Positions 34,616-42,882 of a DNA stretch of 48,611 bases are shown piece after piece. The stretch covers positions 1 to 48,611 of the forward strand of contig CAINXK010000045.1 of assembly GCA_903854805.1 (NCBI GenBank). Direction: 5' to 3'. A program made the position numbers and the translations under genes. The stretch's first letter is position 1. Every line of letters starts with the position of its first letter. This DNA comes from an uncultured Anaerolineae bacterium (GTDB lineage Bacteria > Chloroflexota > Anaerolineae > Anaerolineales > Villigracilaceae). The notes below the pieces were generated by a model that was not told where the DNA came from, did not search any database, and saw nothing but the letters and a program-made list of their open reading frames with translations.

Positions 34616-34770
34616 AAATCATATTGGGGTTGATGGTGCTGCCAGATATGCCTGCCTGGTACAGCACAGCGCCTACCGGTCTGATTGTCCTGCAGCTAGC
34701 GGGCTTGATTGGGGTTTTGAGCTTGGTAGGGCTCTGGCTGGAAAGGAAAAGTGTAATCCTGGTTTTGTAA
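34612..34770 (+). CDS. Short hydrophobic ORF, doubtful
   Basis: A GTG overlapping the stop of the M14 fragment opens 52 codons encoding KIILGLMVLPDMPAWYST, then the strongly hydrophobic stretch LIVLQLAGLIGVLSLVGLWL and a short basic tail. It could be a small membrane protein or the C-terminal remains of a gene lost in the deletion. No family recognised. Confidence 0.3.
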   Translation: MKIILGLMVLPDMPAWYSTAPTGLIVLQLAGLIGVLSLVGLWLERKSVILVL

Positions 34771-34844
34771 ACGCTGGAACAAAAACGAGATGGCGCGCGT
34801 CTATCATGCAGTACAGCCACCCGCCAAATTTATCGGAGGATCAC

Positions 34845-35879
34845 ATGAAATCACAGTTCCGGATTGCTTTATTAATAACCATATTGACAGCGCTGCTTCT
34901 GGCAGGCTGCGCACCAGCTTCCGCACCCACCACCGCGCCCTATGTAGAAGCCCCGGCAGCCCCGGCTGGAGCCGACCTATATTCCGCACAGGCTCCTGAG
35001 ATGCCAGCACCACCTGCCCAGAAATCTGGCGCAGAGCCAGTTAGTGCGCCTGATGCAAACTCGGCAGCATCAGCGCCGGGAGCAAATAGCTTGCCCGAGA
35101 ATGCCACCATTCAAACCGGCACAGAAGCGCTGATCAGTGCACAGACCGATCGCATGATCATTAAAAACGCCGAGGTCAAACTGCTGGTGATAAATACGGA
35201 TAATGCTATCGACCGCAGTATGCAAGTGGTCAGTGACGTTGGCGGCTATATCATCTCTTCGCGTGTCTGGTATCAAGAAGCCAACGGAGAAAACTACAAA
35301 TTCGGCACGCTCAGTATCGGTGTGCCAGTCGTTCAGTTCGAACCAGCGCTGCGCCGTCTGCGCGGGCTGGCCATGCGTGTGCTCGACGAAAACGCATCCG
35401 GGCAGGATGTCACCAGCGAATATGTGGATCTGCAATCACAACTCGGGAACCTCGAAGCCACCCGTGACCGTATCCGCAGTTTTTTAGCAGATGCCAAAAC
35501 CATCGAAGAATCGCTGCGCATCAACCAGGAATTAACCAACATAGAGGGACAGATCGAACAGGTTAAGGGGCGCATGAACTTCATTTCGAACCGCTCAGCG
35601 TTTTCCACGATCACGGTTAATTTTGAACCTGATATTCCCGCCCTGACCCCCACTCCCACCCCAACTGCCTTACCCACCGCCACACCCAAAGTCTGGAACC
35701 CCGGTGAAACCATGCAGCAGGCCACAGGCGCTGTTACAAACATTTACCAGGGATTCGTGGAACTGGCAATCTGGTTATTTGTGGTCATCATCCCACTGCT
35801 TGCGCCACCCGCGGTGATCATGTGGGGTATCTATAAGCTGGTAACGCGCAAGAGCAAGAAACCCGAAACAACCAAGTAA
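34845..35879 (+). CDS. DUF4349 lipoprotein
   Basis: The 344-residue protein starts MKSQFRIALLITILTALLLAG with lipobox LAGC. A Thr/Pro/Ala linker precedes a DUF4349 domain (about 95-255): RMIIKNAEVKLLV, GGYIISSRVW, SIGVPVVQFEPALRRLRGL, a coiled coil in LQSQLGNLEATRDRIRSFL, and SAFSTITVNFEP. A second linker and a C-terminal helix (about 300-332) with a basic KLVTRKSKK tail follow. Both ends may be membrane-tethered. DUF4349 proteins are common envelope proteins of unknown role. The ATG at 34845 has GGAGGA four bases before it. Confidence 0.85.
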   Translation: MKSQFRIALLITILTALLLAGCAPASAPTTAPYVEAPAAPAGADLYSAQAPEMPAPPAQKSGAEPVSAPDANSAASAPGANSLPENATIQTGTEALISAQTDRMIIKNAEVKLLVINTDNAIDRSMQVVSDVGGYIISSRVWYQEANGENYKFGTLSIGVPVVQFEPALRRLRGLAMRVLDENASGQDVTSEYVDLQSQLGNLEATRDRIRSFLADAKTIEESLRINQELTNIEGQIEQVKGRMNFISNRSAFSTITVNFEPDIPALTPTPTPTALPTATPKVWNPGETMQQATGAVTNIYQGFVELAIWLFVVIIPLLAPPAVIMWGIYKLVTRKSKKPETTK

Positions 35880-35897
35880 AAACCATCTGCCGAACAC

Positions 35898-35933
35898 AAG
35901 CCGGAACCCAGAACGGGTTCCGGCTTTTTATTT
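35898..35933 (+). terminator. Intrinsic terminator of the DUF4349 gene
   Basis: GCCGGAACCC (35900-35909) and GGGTTCCGGC (35915-35924), extended by AA/TT, form a stem with a 5-base loop followed by five T. Confidence 0.92.
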
Positions 35934-36079
35934 GGATCAATCCACCACCAAAATTCATTCAACAAGCCATAATATATTAAAAATAAATGAGAAATTTAAA
36001 CTGGTCGTAACCTTTTGGGGTTGAATGCGACAAATAGTTATCAAACAGATCAACAGCAGTATTCAAAAATGGAGTAAAC

Positions 36080-36592
36080 ATGAACCCAAAAAATGCACTT
36101 TTTCTCTCCGCTTCACTGACAGCTTTTGTGTTATCAGTCCTCTTCGGAGTAGTAACCAAAATATCCAATGACACCACGCAGACAGCCGCGGCTGCCCCGC
36201 TAGTTCAAGCAACCGCTGTAATTACGAATACAGCGGTTCCCACCCTGGAACAACCAACCGACCTGCCAGTGCCAACCGCAATATTGCCGCCCACTCCAGA
36301 TGAAGCTGCGCTGCTGGCCGCTGAAGCCATTAATCGGCAGGATGTCTACAGTGTGGAAACAACCACCTATCAGGGCGCCGAGGCGTACAAAGTCGTTTTT
36401 AGTTCCGGCGATATAGTTTACATCGGGCTGAATAAACAGGTGCTCACCAAAACCAAACTTCAGGCAGCCGTCGTGAGTGTCGAGCCAACCCAGGCACCAA
36501 AGAAAAAGAACAAAGCCAACAATAATTCACAACCTGCTGCCAACCAATCCAGCGGCGAAGGTGATCATCAAGAAGCTGAACACGAAGATTAG
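36080..36592 (+). CDS. Membrane-anchored PepSY-like protein
   Basis: The 170-residue protein has one N-terminal helix (about 5-27, LFLSASLTAFVLSVLFGVV). A Thr/Pro/Ala linker and a small PepSY-like domain (about 75-130) with EAINRQDVYSVETTTYQGAE and YKVVFSSGDIVYIGLNKQVL follow. The hydrophilic tail has a KKKNKANNNSQ run and ends EHED. It heads a same-strand cassette with a Gly-rich protein, ApbE and a ferric-reductase-like cytochrome. A role as an extracytoplasmic partner of that redox module is likely. GGAG at 36070-36073 is the ribosome site. Confidence 0.65.
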   Translation: MNPKNALFLSASLTAFVLSVLFGVVTKISNDTTQTAAAAPLVQATAVITNTAVPTLEQPTDLPVPTAILPPTPDEAALLAAEAINRQDVYSVETTTYQGAEAYKVVFSSGDIVYIGLNKQVLTKTKLQAAVVSVEPTQAPKKKNKANNNSQPAANQSSGEGDHQEAEHED

Positions 36593-36627
36593 TAAAAAGC
36601 ATATCTTGATAACAAAGGAGACTCATT

Positions 36628-37041
36628 ATGGCTAACAAACCACAAGGTAAAAGCTGGAGCGAAATTCAGATGGCAATCACGGCCGTCGCAATCACAGCCA
36701 CACTGGCATTCTGGAACATCTTCTCTGCACCCGATAAATCCCTGGCGGCAGCCAAGATGGCAGAAACACCAACCCCACCCGCGCCTCCCACACCCACGGA
36801 AACAGAACTACCCACTGAAACAGCCGTTTCAGCGCCAACAGCGTCACTGGGATTACGCCCGATAAAAATCATTTACGGCGGTAAAGCACCGGTACAACAG
36901 GTCGTTCAGGTGGCAGCAGCACCCGCTAAAAAACGCAAAAGCGGTGGTGGTGGTGATGGTGGTGGCGGTGGCGGTGGTGGTGGTGGTGGCTCAGCACCGG
37001 CAGCTTCCCAACCCGCCAGCACCGGCTCATCCAAACCATGA
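36628..37041 (+). CDS. Small membrane-anchored protein with poly-Gly tail
   Basis: The 137-residue protein has one helix (about 11-30, QMAITAVAITATLAFWNIF), a Thr/Pro/Glu linker (46-70), a short segment GLRPIKIIYGGKAPVQQVVQ, and a basic KKRKS followed by an almost pure Gly run (about 108-122) and a Ser/Pro end. No enzymatic domain is visible. It overlaps the apbE start as ATGA, so it is coupled to flavin transfer. It could be a structural or flavin-carrying partner, but no flavinylation motif is apparent. Confidence 0.65.
   Translation: MANKPQGKSWSEIQMAITAVAITATLAFWNIFSAPDKSLAAAKMAETPTPPAPPTPTETELPTETAVSAPTASLGLRPIKIIYGGKAPVQQVVQVAAAPAKKRKSGGGGDGGGGGGGGGGGSAPAASQPASTGSSKP
36942..36990 (+). 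repeat. GGT trinucleotide tract coding poly-Gly
   Basis: About sixteen GGT/GGC codons, with one GAT, run in a row in the tail of the small anchored protein. Such tracts can change length by slippage in frame. Confidence 0.85.
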
Positions 37042-37964
37042 TCTATCGAATCGACTTCAGAGCGATGGGTTGCCAGATGATCGCAATGATCGATAGCCCA
37101 TCACCCGAAGCGCCTGAACTTTTAGCCCAGGTCCCCAACTGGTTTGAAGAATGGGAACAGATACTCAGCCGCTTTCGCGCAGATAGTGAACTAACCCAAC
37201 TAAACAACTCGGCTGGTTGGCCCATGCAAGTAAGTCAGATCCTTTGGGATGTATTTCAATCCGCACAGGATGCCGAAAAAGCCAGCGATGGACTGGTTAG
37301 AGCCACCATCCTGCAAGCCCTGGTCAACGCCGGATATGATCGTAGCTTTGACCAGATGCAGCCTGAAAACAAGCAGCTAACGATCAGCACCTGGAATATG
37401 GTATCTTCACTGGCCGAAGTAAGCAGCGATGAAACCAACCGGTCGATCTGCCTACCCGCAGATGTGCATCTGGATTTCGGCGGTGTAGCCAAGGGCTGGG
37501 CTGCCCAACAAGCCGCAAAACGATTATCAGAATATGGGGCTGTCCTGGTCAGCGCCGGCGGCGACATTGCCATCAGTGCAGAACTTCTGACCGGCGAATT
37601 ATGGCCTGTAACCATCGATGATCCACTCAAAACCGGCGATATTATCGCCACCTTGATGTTAGGCCCCTGTGGCGTGGCCACTTCTGGAACCGATTACAGA
37701 CGCTGGAAAAATGGCGGGCATTGGAATCACCACATAATCGACCCGCGCAGCGGCAGACCCGCCCAAACAGACTTGATTTCCGCGACTGTGGTTGCTCCCA
37801 CCGCCCTACAGGCTGAGATGGCAGCGAAAACGGTCATGATCCTGGGTAGCAAGAACGGCATGGATTGGATTGAAGCAAGGCCTGAATTTTCAGCCTTGTT
37901 AGTAAGAGAAACCGGTGAAATTTTTTGCAGCAATTATATGGAACACCTTTTTTGGAGATCTTGA
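37038..37964 (+). CDS. apbE: FAD:protein FMN transferase ApbE
   Basis: ApbE moves FMN from FAD onto a Ser or Thr of a target protein. The 308-residue product has the family motifs: LSRFRADSELTQLNN, VHLDFGGVAKGWAAQQAAK, VSAGGDIAIS and ATSGTDYRRW followed by HHIIDPRSGRPAQTD. It lacks the usual signal peptide or lipobox: the frame begins directly MIYRIDFRAMGCQMIAM and overlaps the previous stop. It is therefore predicted to work in the cytoplasm. The following gene overlaps its stop (TGATG) and encodes a ferric-reductase-like cytochrome. No FMN_bind-type target is encoded beside it. Confidence 0.92.
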   Translation: MIYRIDFRAMGCQMIAMIDSPSPEAPELLAQVPNWFEEWEQILSRFRADSELTQLNNSAGWPMQVSQILWDVFQSAQDAEKASDGLVRATILQALVNAGYDRSFDQMQPENKQLTISTWNMVSSLAEVSSDETNRSICLPADVHLDFGGVAKGWAAQQAAKRLSEYGAVLVSAGGDIAISAELLTGELWPVTIDDPLKTGDIIATLMLGPCGVATSGTDYRRWKNGGHWNHHIIDPRSGRPAQTDLISATVVAPTALQAEMAAKTVMILGSKNGMDWIEARPEFSALLVRETGEIFCSNYMEHLFWRS

Positions 37965-38728
37965 TGAACGCGAGAATGCCCGAACAAACAGAATTTGAAT
38001 CAACCATAGGCGCACAAACCTTTGTACTCGTGCTTCTGGGTATCTCGGTTGGCACCCTGGCAGCAGTGGTCATCCTGCCAACCTGGATGCCCAACCTGGC
38101 AACATCTCTGCTCGGCAGAGACCCAAAAGCATTTTGGTACCTTTCGAGAGGCAGTTCCTTTGTGGCGATGAGTCTGCTTTGGCTTTCTATGGCGTTGGGA
38201 TTATCAATCACCAATAAAATGGCGCGCGTTTGGCCAGGCGCCCCGGCTGCCTTTGCCATTCATGAATACGTCAGCCTGCTTGGGTTAGCCTTTGCCATCT
38301 TCCACGCGCTCGTACTGATGGGTGACCATTACATCAAGTTCACACTGGCGCAAATCATGGTCCCGTTTTCCGCAGTTGGTTTCAAGCCATTTTTGGTTGG
38401 CTTGGGACAGGTGGGTTTCTACGTCTGGTTGTTGGTAGCGCTCAGCTTTTATGTGCGCGCAAAAATTGGTCCCAAAACATGGCGCGCCATCCATTACATC
38501 AGCTTTTTAAGTTACTGCATAGCGCTCTATCATGGCATCAGCAGTGGCACCGATACCAAACTGGTCTGGGCTCAGGCCTATTACTGGGTATCTGGTGCAA
38601 GCCTGACATTTATGTTGATGTACCGAATCATCGTAACCATTGCTGCCAAATTTAGCAAACCATCCCCGCGCCCCATGCCTGCGCCTGCACCATCGGCCCC
38701 GCCGCGCGAAAGTACGCCCACGGCATAG
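37964..38728 (+). CDS. Ferric-reductase-like transmembrane cytochrome
   Basis: The 254-residue protein has about six helices of the ferric reductase-like transmembrane domain. Two pairs of His on consecutive helices fit bis-His haem b sites: AIHEYVSLLGLAFAIFHAL and AIHYISFLSYCIALYHGI. The C-terminus is a short Pro-rich cytoplasmic or periplasmic tail. There is no fused FAD/NAD domain, so it needs a partner to supply electrons. The ATG at 37964 overlaps the apbE stop and has GGAGA before it. It is the last gene of the cassette, followed by a strong terminator. Confidence 0.85.
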   Translation: MNARMPEQTEFESTIGAQTFVLVLLGISVGTLAAVVILPTWMPNLATSLLGRDPKAFWYLSRGSSFVAMSLLWLSMALGLSITNKMARVWPGAPAAFAIHEYVSLLGLAFAIFHALVLMGDHYIKFTLAQIMVPFSAVGFKPFLVGLGQVGFYVWLLVALSFYVRAKIGPKTWRAIHYISFLSYCIALYHGISSGTDTKLVWAQAYYWVSGASLTFMLMYRIIVTIAAKFSKPSPRPMPAPAPSAPPRESTPTA

Positions 38729-38747
38729 TCATTTCATGGTTTATTCA

Positions 38748-38781
38748 AAAGCCGTCCTGTTGTTTAGGGCGGCTTTTTTTT
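38748..38781 (+). terminator. Intrinsic terminator of the ApbE/cytochrome cassette
   Basis: AAAGCCGTCCT (38748-38758) pairs with AGGGCGGCTTT (38766-38776) with one G-T pair and a 7-base loop. Eight T follow the stem's GGC (38774-38781). Confidence 0.9.
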
Positions 38782-38849
38782 AGGCAAACAGACCAAATCG
38801 AGCCAGACCACTCCCAGGGTACAGCTATTTTGGCAGATTTAACAAATCA

Positions 38850-38880
38850 TTAACAGCCGTTTTTAAGTTTATGGTATAGT
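38850..38880 (+). promoter_or_regulatory. Predicted promoter of the PhoB/PhoR-type pair
   Basis: TTAACA (38850-38855) and TATAGT (38875-38880) with a 19-base spacer. AGGA at 38891-38894 is the ribosome site five bases before the ATG at 38900. Confidence 0.4.
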
Positions 38881-38899
38881 AATTTTATACAGGATACCC

Positions 38900-39613
38900 A
38901 TGCCAGAAACCATTCTCGTTGTTGAAGACGAACCATCGCTGCAAGAAACACTCGCGTATAATCTGCAAAAACAAGGTTATACAGTGGAAAGTGCCGGGGA
39001 CGGACGTATCGCGCTTGATATTGCGCGGCGGCTAAAACCCGATCTGATCCTGCTGGACATCATGCTGCCCGGTCTCAACGGGGTCGATGTTTGCAAAACA
39101 CTGCGCCGCGAAAACTTCCAGGCTCCCATTATCATGCTGACTGCCCGAGATGACGAAATTGACCGTGTCGTTGGGCTCGAAATCGGCGCAGACGACTATG
39201 TAACCAAACCTTTTTCGATGCGTGAACTTATGGCGCGCGTCAAGGCACAACTACGGCGAACTGATAGCATCCGCGACGAACTCGAAAAAATCAAGACCAG
39301 CGTCCCAGTTCAAGACACCCTGGTTTTCGAAAACCTGACCATAAATCGTACCCGTCGCGAGGTAACGATGGACGGGCTGGCTTTGGCCTTCAAACCTCAG
39401 GAATATGATCTGATGTTATTCTTCGGCGAGCACAAGGGCCAGATGCTTTCACGCGAATTCGTTCTGGAGCGAGTGTGGGGCTGGGATTATATTGGCGACA
39501 GCCGCACCGTCGATGTGCATGTGCGCTGGTTGCGCCAAAAAATTGAAAAGGACCCCGCCAACCCAATTCGCATTGTGACTGTCAGGGGCGGTGGTTACCG
39601 TTTTGAAGGATGA
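38900..39613 (+). CDS. OmpR/PhoB-family response regulator
   Basis: The 237-residue regulator has a receiver domain with the acidic pair in [11 protein letters not shown], phospho-accepting D53 ([10 protein letters not shown]), the switch Thr in IIMLTAR and K103 (VTKPFSM). A winged helix follows (about 140-235) with [37 protein letters not shown] and [17 protein letters not shown], ending in the VRGGGYRFE wing. All key residues are intact. It overlaps the histidine kinase start by ATGA. The set resembles PhoB, but no pst genes are in view, so the target is not known. Confidence 0.93.
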   Translation: MPETILVVEDEPSLQETLAYNLQKQGYTVESAGDGRIALDIARRLKPDLILLDIMLPGLNGVDVCKTLRRENFQAPIIMLTARDDEIDRVVGLEIGADDYVTKPFSMRELMARVKAQLRRTDSIRDELEKIKTSVPVQDTLVFENLTINRTRREVTMDGLALAFKPQEYDLMLFFGEHKGQMLSREFVLERVWGWDYIGDSRTVDVHVRWLRQKIEKDPANPIRIVTVRGGGYRFEG

Positions 39614-40860
39614 CCAGCCTCCTGCTGGCTCCACTAGGTACAACAATACTGATACTGGGGTGGTTTTCCTGGCGCTATTTCAGGTTGCGCCGCAAGCTGG
39701 ATGAATACACACGTACAATTCAACAGGCTACCAGAGTTGAATTTTCGCCAGAAAATCTGCCGGCAGATTTCGAGGACATCGAGCCGCTCTCAGATGCCGT
39801 TCACGCACTCGCCAGGAGCATGGCTACCCGTCTCTCAAACCTTGAAGCTGAAAGAGCCCGGCTTGAAGCAACCCTGACACAGATGACAGATGGCGTCCTG
39901 ATTGTTGATACTCAGGGGCGCATCCAAATGACCAACCCGGCAGCAGAAAAAATGTTTGGCGAGGGCGAATCACTTATTGGGAAAACCGTTAGTGTGGCCC
40001 TGCGCCACCACCTATTGATCGAAACCTGGCGCAAATGCCAGCAAAGCAATGAAATGCAGAGCGATTCTGTAGAGCTTGGGGTTATGCGCAAATTTCTACA
40101 AATTATCGCCATTCCCGACAAACATGCAAATGGCGCAATTTTGCTGGTTCAAGATCTGACGCGCATCCGCCGGCTTGAAACCGTTCGACGCGATTTTATT
40201 TCGAATGTCTCGCATGAATTACGCACCCCACTGGCCTCTTTGAGAGCACTTACCGAAACTCTGCAAGAAGGCGCGTTGGAAGATCCGCCCGCAGCACGCC
40301 GCTTCTTGGGGCGCATCCAAACCGAAGTTGACGCCCTTACACAAATGGCCACCGAACTGCTTGAACTATCGCGGATCGAATCCGGGCAGGTTCCGCTTGC
40401 GCGCAAGCCGATTCTGCCCACCGATCTGCTGCATTCCGCCGCAGACCGCATGAAAGTGCAAGCCGAGCGCGCCGGACATAGCTTGCAGGTTGTGTGCGCA
40501 AAAGATCTGCCATACATCAACGCTGACCTGCCCCGCCTGGAGCAGGTGTTGGTAAACCTGATCCACAACGCTGTAAAGTTCACCCAACCCGGTGGCGAAA
40601 TAATCCTGACCGCAGTTCCTAACGAGCGCTACATTCTTTTTTCGGTGCAAGATCATGGTGCCGGCATCCCATCAGACGACCTGCCGCGCATCTTTGAGCG
40701 TTTCTATCGCGTAGATCGCTCCCGCACAGGCGGAGGCACCGGACTGGGGCTTTCGATCGCAAAGCATCTGGTAGAGGTTCATGATGGCAAGATCTGGGCC
40801 GAAAGCCGCGAAGGGGAAGGCAGTACGTTCTTTTTCACTATTCCAACCAGCCAGGCCTGA
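39610..40860 (+). CDS. PhoR-like sensor histidine kinase
   Basis: The 416-residue kinase has one N-terminal helix (about 2-20), a HAMP-like linker, a PAS domain (about 85-185, [20 protein letters not shown]) and HisKA with H202 in [19 protein letters not shown]. The HATPase domain has N-box [15 protein letters not shown]-box DHGAGIP, F-box [17 protein letters not shown] and a G-box [10 protein letters not shown]. The layout is that of PhoR/WalK-type kinases with no large extracytoplasmic sensor. It signals to the regulator encoded just before it. Confidence 0.93.
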   Translation: MTSLLLAPLGTTILILGWFSWRYFRLRRKLDEYTRTIQQATRVEFSPENLPADFEDIEPLSDAVHALARSMATRLSNLEAERARLEATLTQMTDGVLIVDTQGRIQMTNPAAEKMFGEGESLIGKTVSVALRHHLLIETWRKCQQSNEMQSDSVELGVMRKFLQIIAIPDKHANGAILLVQDLTRIRRLETVRRDFISNVSHELRTPLASLRALTETLQEGALEDPPAARRFLGRIQTEVDALTQMATELLELSRIESGQVPLARKPILPTDLLHSAADRMKVQAERAGHSLQVVCAKDLPYINADLPRLEQVLVNLIHNAVKFTQPGGEIILTAVPNERYILFSVQDHGAGIPSDDLPRIFERFYRVDRSRTGGGTGLGLSIAKHLVEVHDGKIWAESREGEGSTFFFTIPTSQA

Positions 40861-40892
40861 TAGAAAAAACCACCCACACTATATTCGTATTT

Positions 40893-40926
40893 AATCCCAG
40901 ATAGTTCCCATCTATCTGGGATTTTC
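40893..40926 (+). terminator. Intrinsic terminator of the PhoB/PhoR-type operon
   Basis: A perfect 12-bp stem (40893-40904 with 40912-40923) with a 7-base loop, followed by a short T-run. Confidence 0.75.
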
Positions 40927-41211
40927 GCATCCAGCAGCCGCATGGTCTCACGCGGCCTGCCACCCTAGACAGAGTGAGCTATCCTCGAAGGAAAGAAGAT
41001 GTTCTCGTGGACACTTTTGATTAACATTCGCCTCGCAACAAATATCAGCATTGTAAAAAGCAAAACCAGGGCAGCCGTAAGTAAATACCTATATTCATTG
41101 GCAAAATCGGTATAAAATACCCAAATAATGATACTTAGGTCACAGATCATTTCTACCCTATGGTGATAAACTGAAACTGAGTTTCTACTAACCACAGGAG
41201 TCGTACATTTT
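40927..41211. other. Upstream region of the radical SAM gene
   Basis: About 285 bases with no supported gene. TATAAA-type boxes near 41111 and AGGAG at 41196-41200, eleven bases before the ATG, are the only visible signals. Confidence 0.4.
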
Positions 41212-42465
41212 ATGGAATCAAAACCAACATTATGGGTTGAGGTCGACCAACAGGGTCGGCTGGTTATGCCTGCCGAAGTTGTGGACCAATTCGGTCTGAA
41301 ACCGGGCGCAAAAATGCGGGTTGAATCAAACGGGCATGGTTTCAAGATGCACCGCCCAGTGACACAACTAACAAAGATTTACATCGAGCCGACGGTAGAT
41401 TGTAATCTGGACTGCATCACCTGTTTTCGGAATGCCTGGGACCAACCAATCGGCAAGATGAGCGACGATACCTTTGCCCACATTCTGGATGGTTTGAAAG
41501 CCATGGACCCGATCCCCCATGTATACTTTGGTGGAATTGGTGAACCACTTTTTCATCCGCGCACCATTGAATGGATCCGGCAAATAAAAGCCCTCGGCAC
41601 ACGGGTGGAATTGATCACCAATGGCACGACCCTGGTGGAAAAGAAAGCGCGCGAACTAATCGATACCGGGCTGGATGTTCTCTGGGTCTCGCTGGATGGA
41701 GCCACACCCGAAAGTTACTCGGATGTGCGCCTGGGTGCAGAGCTGCCTCAAGTGGTGGAAAACATTCGCAGGTTTTCAAAAATGCGGAAAGGCGGGCACT
41801 ACCCACGGCCAGAGATTGGTGTGGCCTTTGTAGGCATGAAGCGCAATATCGACCAGCTGCCACAAGTAATCAAACTGGGTAAATCGATGGGTGCCAGGCA
41901 TTTTTCAGTCAGCAATGTACAACCCGCCACAAAAGAAATGCAGGCCGAGCGTCTTTACACACGCACCATGACCAATATCGCCTACCTGCCTTCCAGCACC
42001 AACCCTTACCTGAGCCTGCCTAAGATGGATTTTAACGAAGATACCCGCGAAGCCCTGTTTGCAGCCTTTAACAGCGGATGCAATGTCAGTTTTGCGGGTA
42101 ATAATTGGGGCGGCTCAAACGACGTCTGTAACTTCATCGAAAGTGGCACCATGACGATTGCATGGAACGGCGATGCCAGTCCATGCTGGCCTCTGATGCA
42201 TAACCACACCAGCTTCTTGCACGGGAAGCCGCGAAAAATCAACAAACACGTGATTGGCAGTGTACAGTCGCATAGCATCGAAGAATTGTGGTTAGACCCG
42301 GCTTATGTCGGCTACCGTGAAAAGGTGCAGCGCTTTGCCTTCGCACCCTGTACGTTTTGTGGCGGTTGTGAATTATCCGAAGAAAATAAAGAAGACTGCC
42401 TTGGCAACGAAGCTCCCGCCTGCGGAGGCTGCCTTTGGGCACAAGGCGTCATTCAATGCCCATAA
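41212..42465 (+). CDS. Radical SAM/SPASM protein with AbrB-like N-terminus (tungsten cofactor maturase-like)
   Basis: Residues 7-48 (LWVEVDQQGRLVMPAEVVDQF and KPGAKMRVESNGHGF) look like an AbrB/SpoVT DNA-binding hairpin. A radical SAM domain follows with the cluster motif C64-x3-C68-x2-C71 (TVDCNLDCITCFRNAW) and IPHVYFGGIGEPLFHP. The C-terminal SPASM part is Cys-rich, with CTFCGGCELSEENKEDC and CGGCLWAQGVIQC. From memory, the core resembles the tungsten cofactor oxidoreductase maturase family, which usually sits beside an aldehyde:ferredoxin oxidoreductase-type gene. None is in this window. It is monocistronic, closed by the terminator at 42548. It could also be a peptide-modifying SPASM enzyme. 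Confidence 0.75.
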   Translation: MESKPTLWVEVDQQGRLVMPAEVVDQFGLKPGAKMRVESNGHGFKMHRPVTQLTKIYIEPTVDCNLDCITCFRNAWDQPIGKMSDDTFAHILDGLKAMDPIPHVYFGGIGEPLFHPRTIEWIRQIKALGTRVELITNGTTLVEKKARELIDTGLDVLWVSLDGATPESYSDVRLGAELPQVVENIRRFSKMRKGGHYPRPEIGVAFVGMKRNIDQLPQVIKLGKSMGARHFSVSNVQPATKEMQAERLYTRTMTNIAYLPSSTNPYLSLPKMDFNEDTREALFAAFNSGCNVSFAGNNWGGSNDVCNFIESGTMTIAWNGDASPCWPLMHNHTSFLHGKPRKINKHVIGSVQSHSIEELWLDPAYVGYREKVQRFAFAPCTFCGGCELSEENKEDCLGNEAPACGGCLWAQGVIQCP

Positions 42466-42547
42466 AGCCTAAAAACAACACAAACAACCTTGATATTTAG
42501 CTTCTACCTATGGGGCTGCGTGGCAATAGAATTGCTTCCAAACCCTG

Positions 42548-42597
42548 AAAACGAAATCGAGCGGGTCTAAAACCACCCGCTCGATTTCGTTTTTTTT
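42548..42597 (+). terminator. Intrinsic terminator of the radical SAM gene
   Basis: A perfect 16-bp stem between 42551-42566 and 42575-42590, extended by flanking A/T, with an 8-base loop and seven T after it. Confidence 0.93.
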
Positions 42598-42770
42598 AGA
42601 CTCTGCTACCAAAAACGGTCACCAGCAATTACGAAAGTTACCCTGTTGTGACCCAACGAATCATTTTAATCTCAATCTTAAAATAAGGATATCAAGTGAA
42701 CAGACTGGAGAATCATTTGAATGGAATTAAGAATAACAATATTTTCACACACACTTTGTTACAAAAGGTC
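42598..42770. other. Gap between radical SAM terminator and transporter promoter
   Basis: No gene seen. AT-rich spacer ahead of the strong promoter at 42771. Confidence 0.5.
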
Positions 42771-42799
42771 TTGACAATCTTACATGGAAACCGTACAAT
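42771..42799 (+). promoter_or_regulatory. Strong sigma-70-type promoter of the sugar ABC transporter
   Basis: TTGACA (42771-42776), exactly 17 bases, then TACAAT (42794-42799). The -35 is perfect. The -10 overlaps the operator that follows. Confidence 0.88.
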
Positions 42800-42813
42800 G
42801 GTATCGTTACCAT
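42798..42813 (+). promoter_or_regulatory. LacI-family-type operator
   Basis: ATGGTATCGTTACCAT is a 16-base near-perfect palindrome (7 of 8 pairs) with a central CG, the usual form of LacI/GalR-family sites. It overlaps the last two bases of the -10, so a bound repressor would block the promoter. No LacI-type regulator gene is in the window. Confidence 0.72.
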
Positions 42814-42882
42814 GAGTTAATTATTAATATCATATTTAAGACTTTCGTCTAACCAAACAAGCATACTAAGGAACGCTCGCTA

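Noticed and set aside
34587..34844. Upstream extension of the DUF4349 frame by 86 codons
   Set aside because: A lipoprotein signal with a GGAGGA ribosome site begins at 34845; the extension covers the M14 fragment and has no signal.
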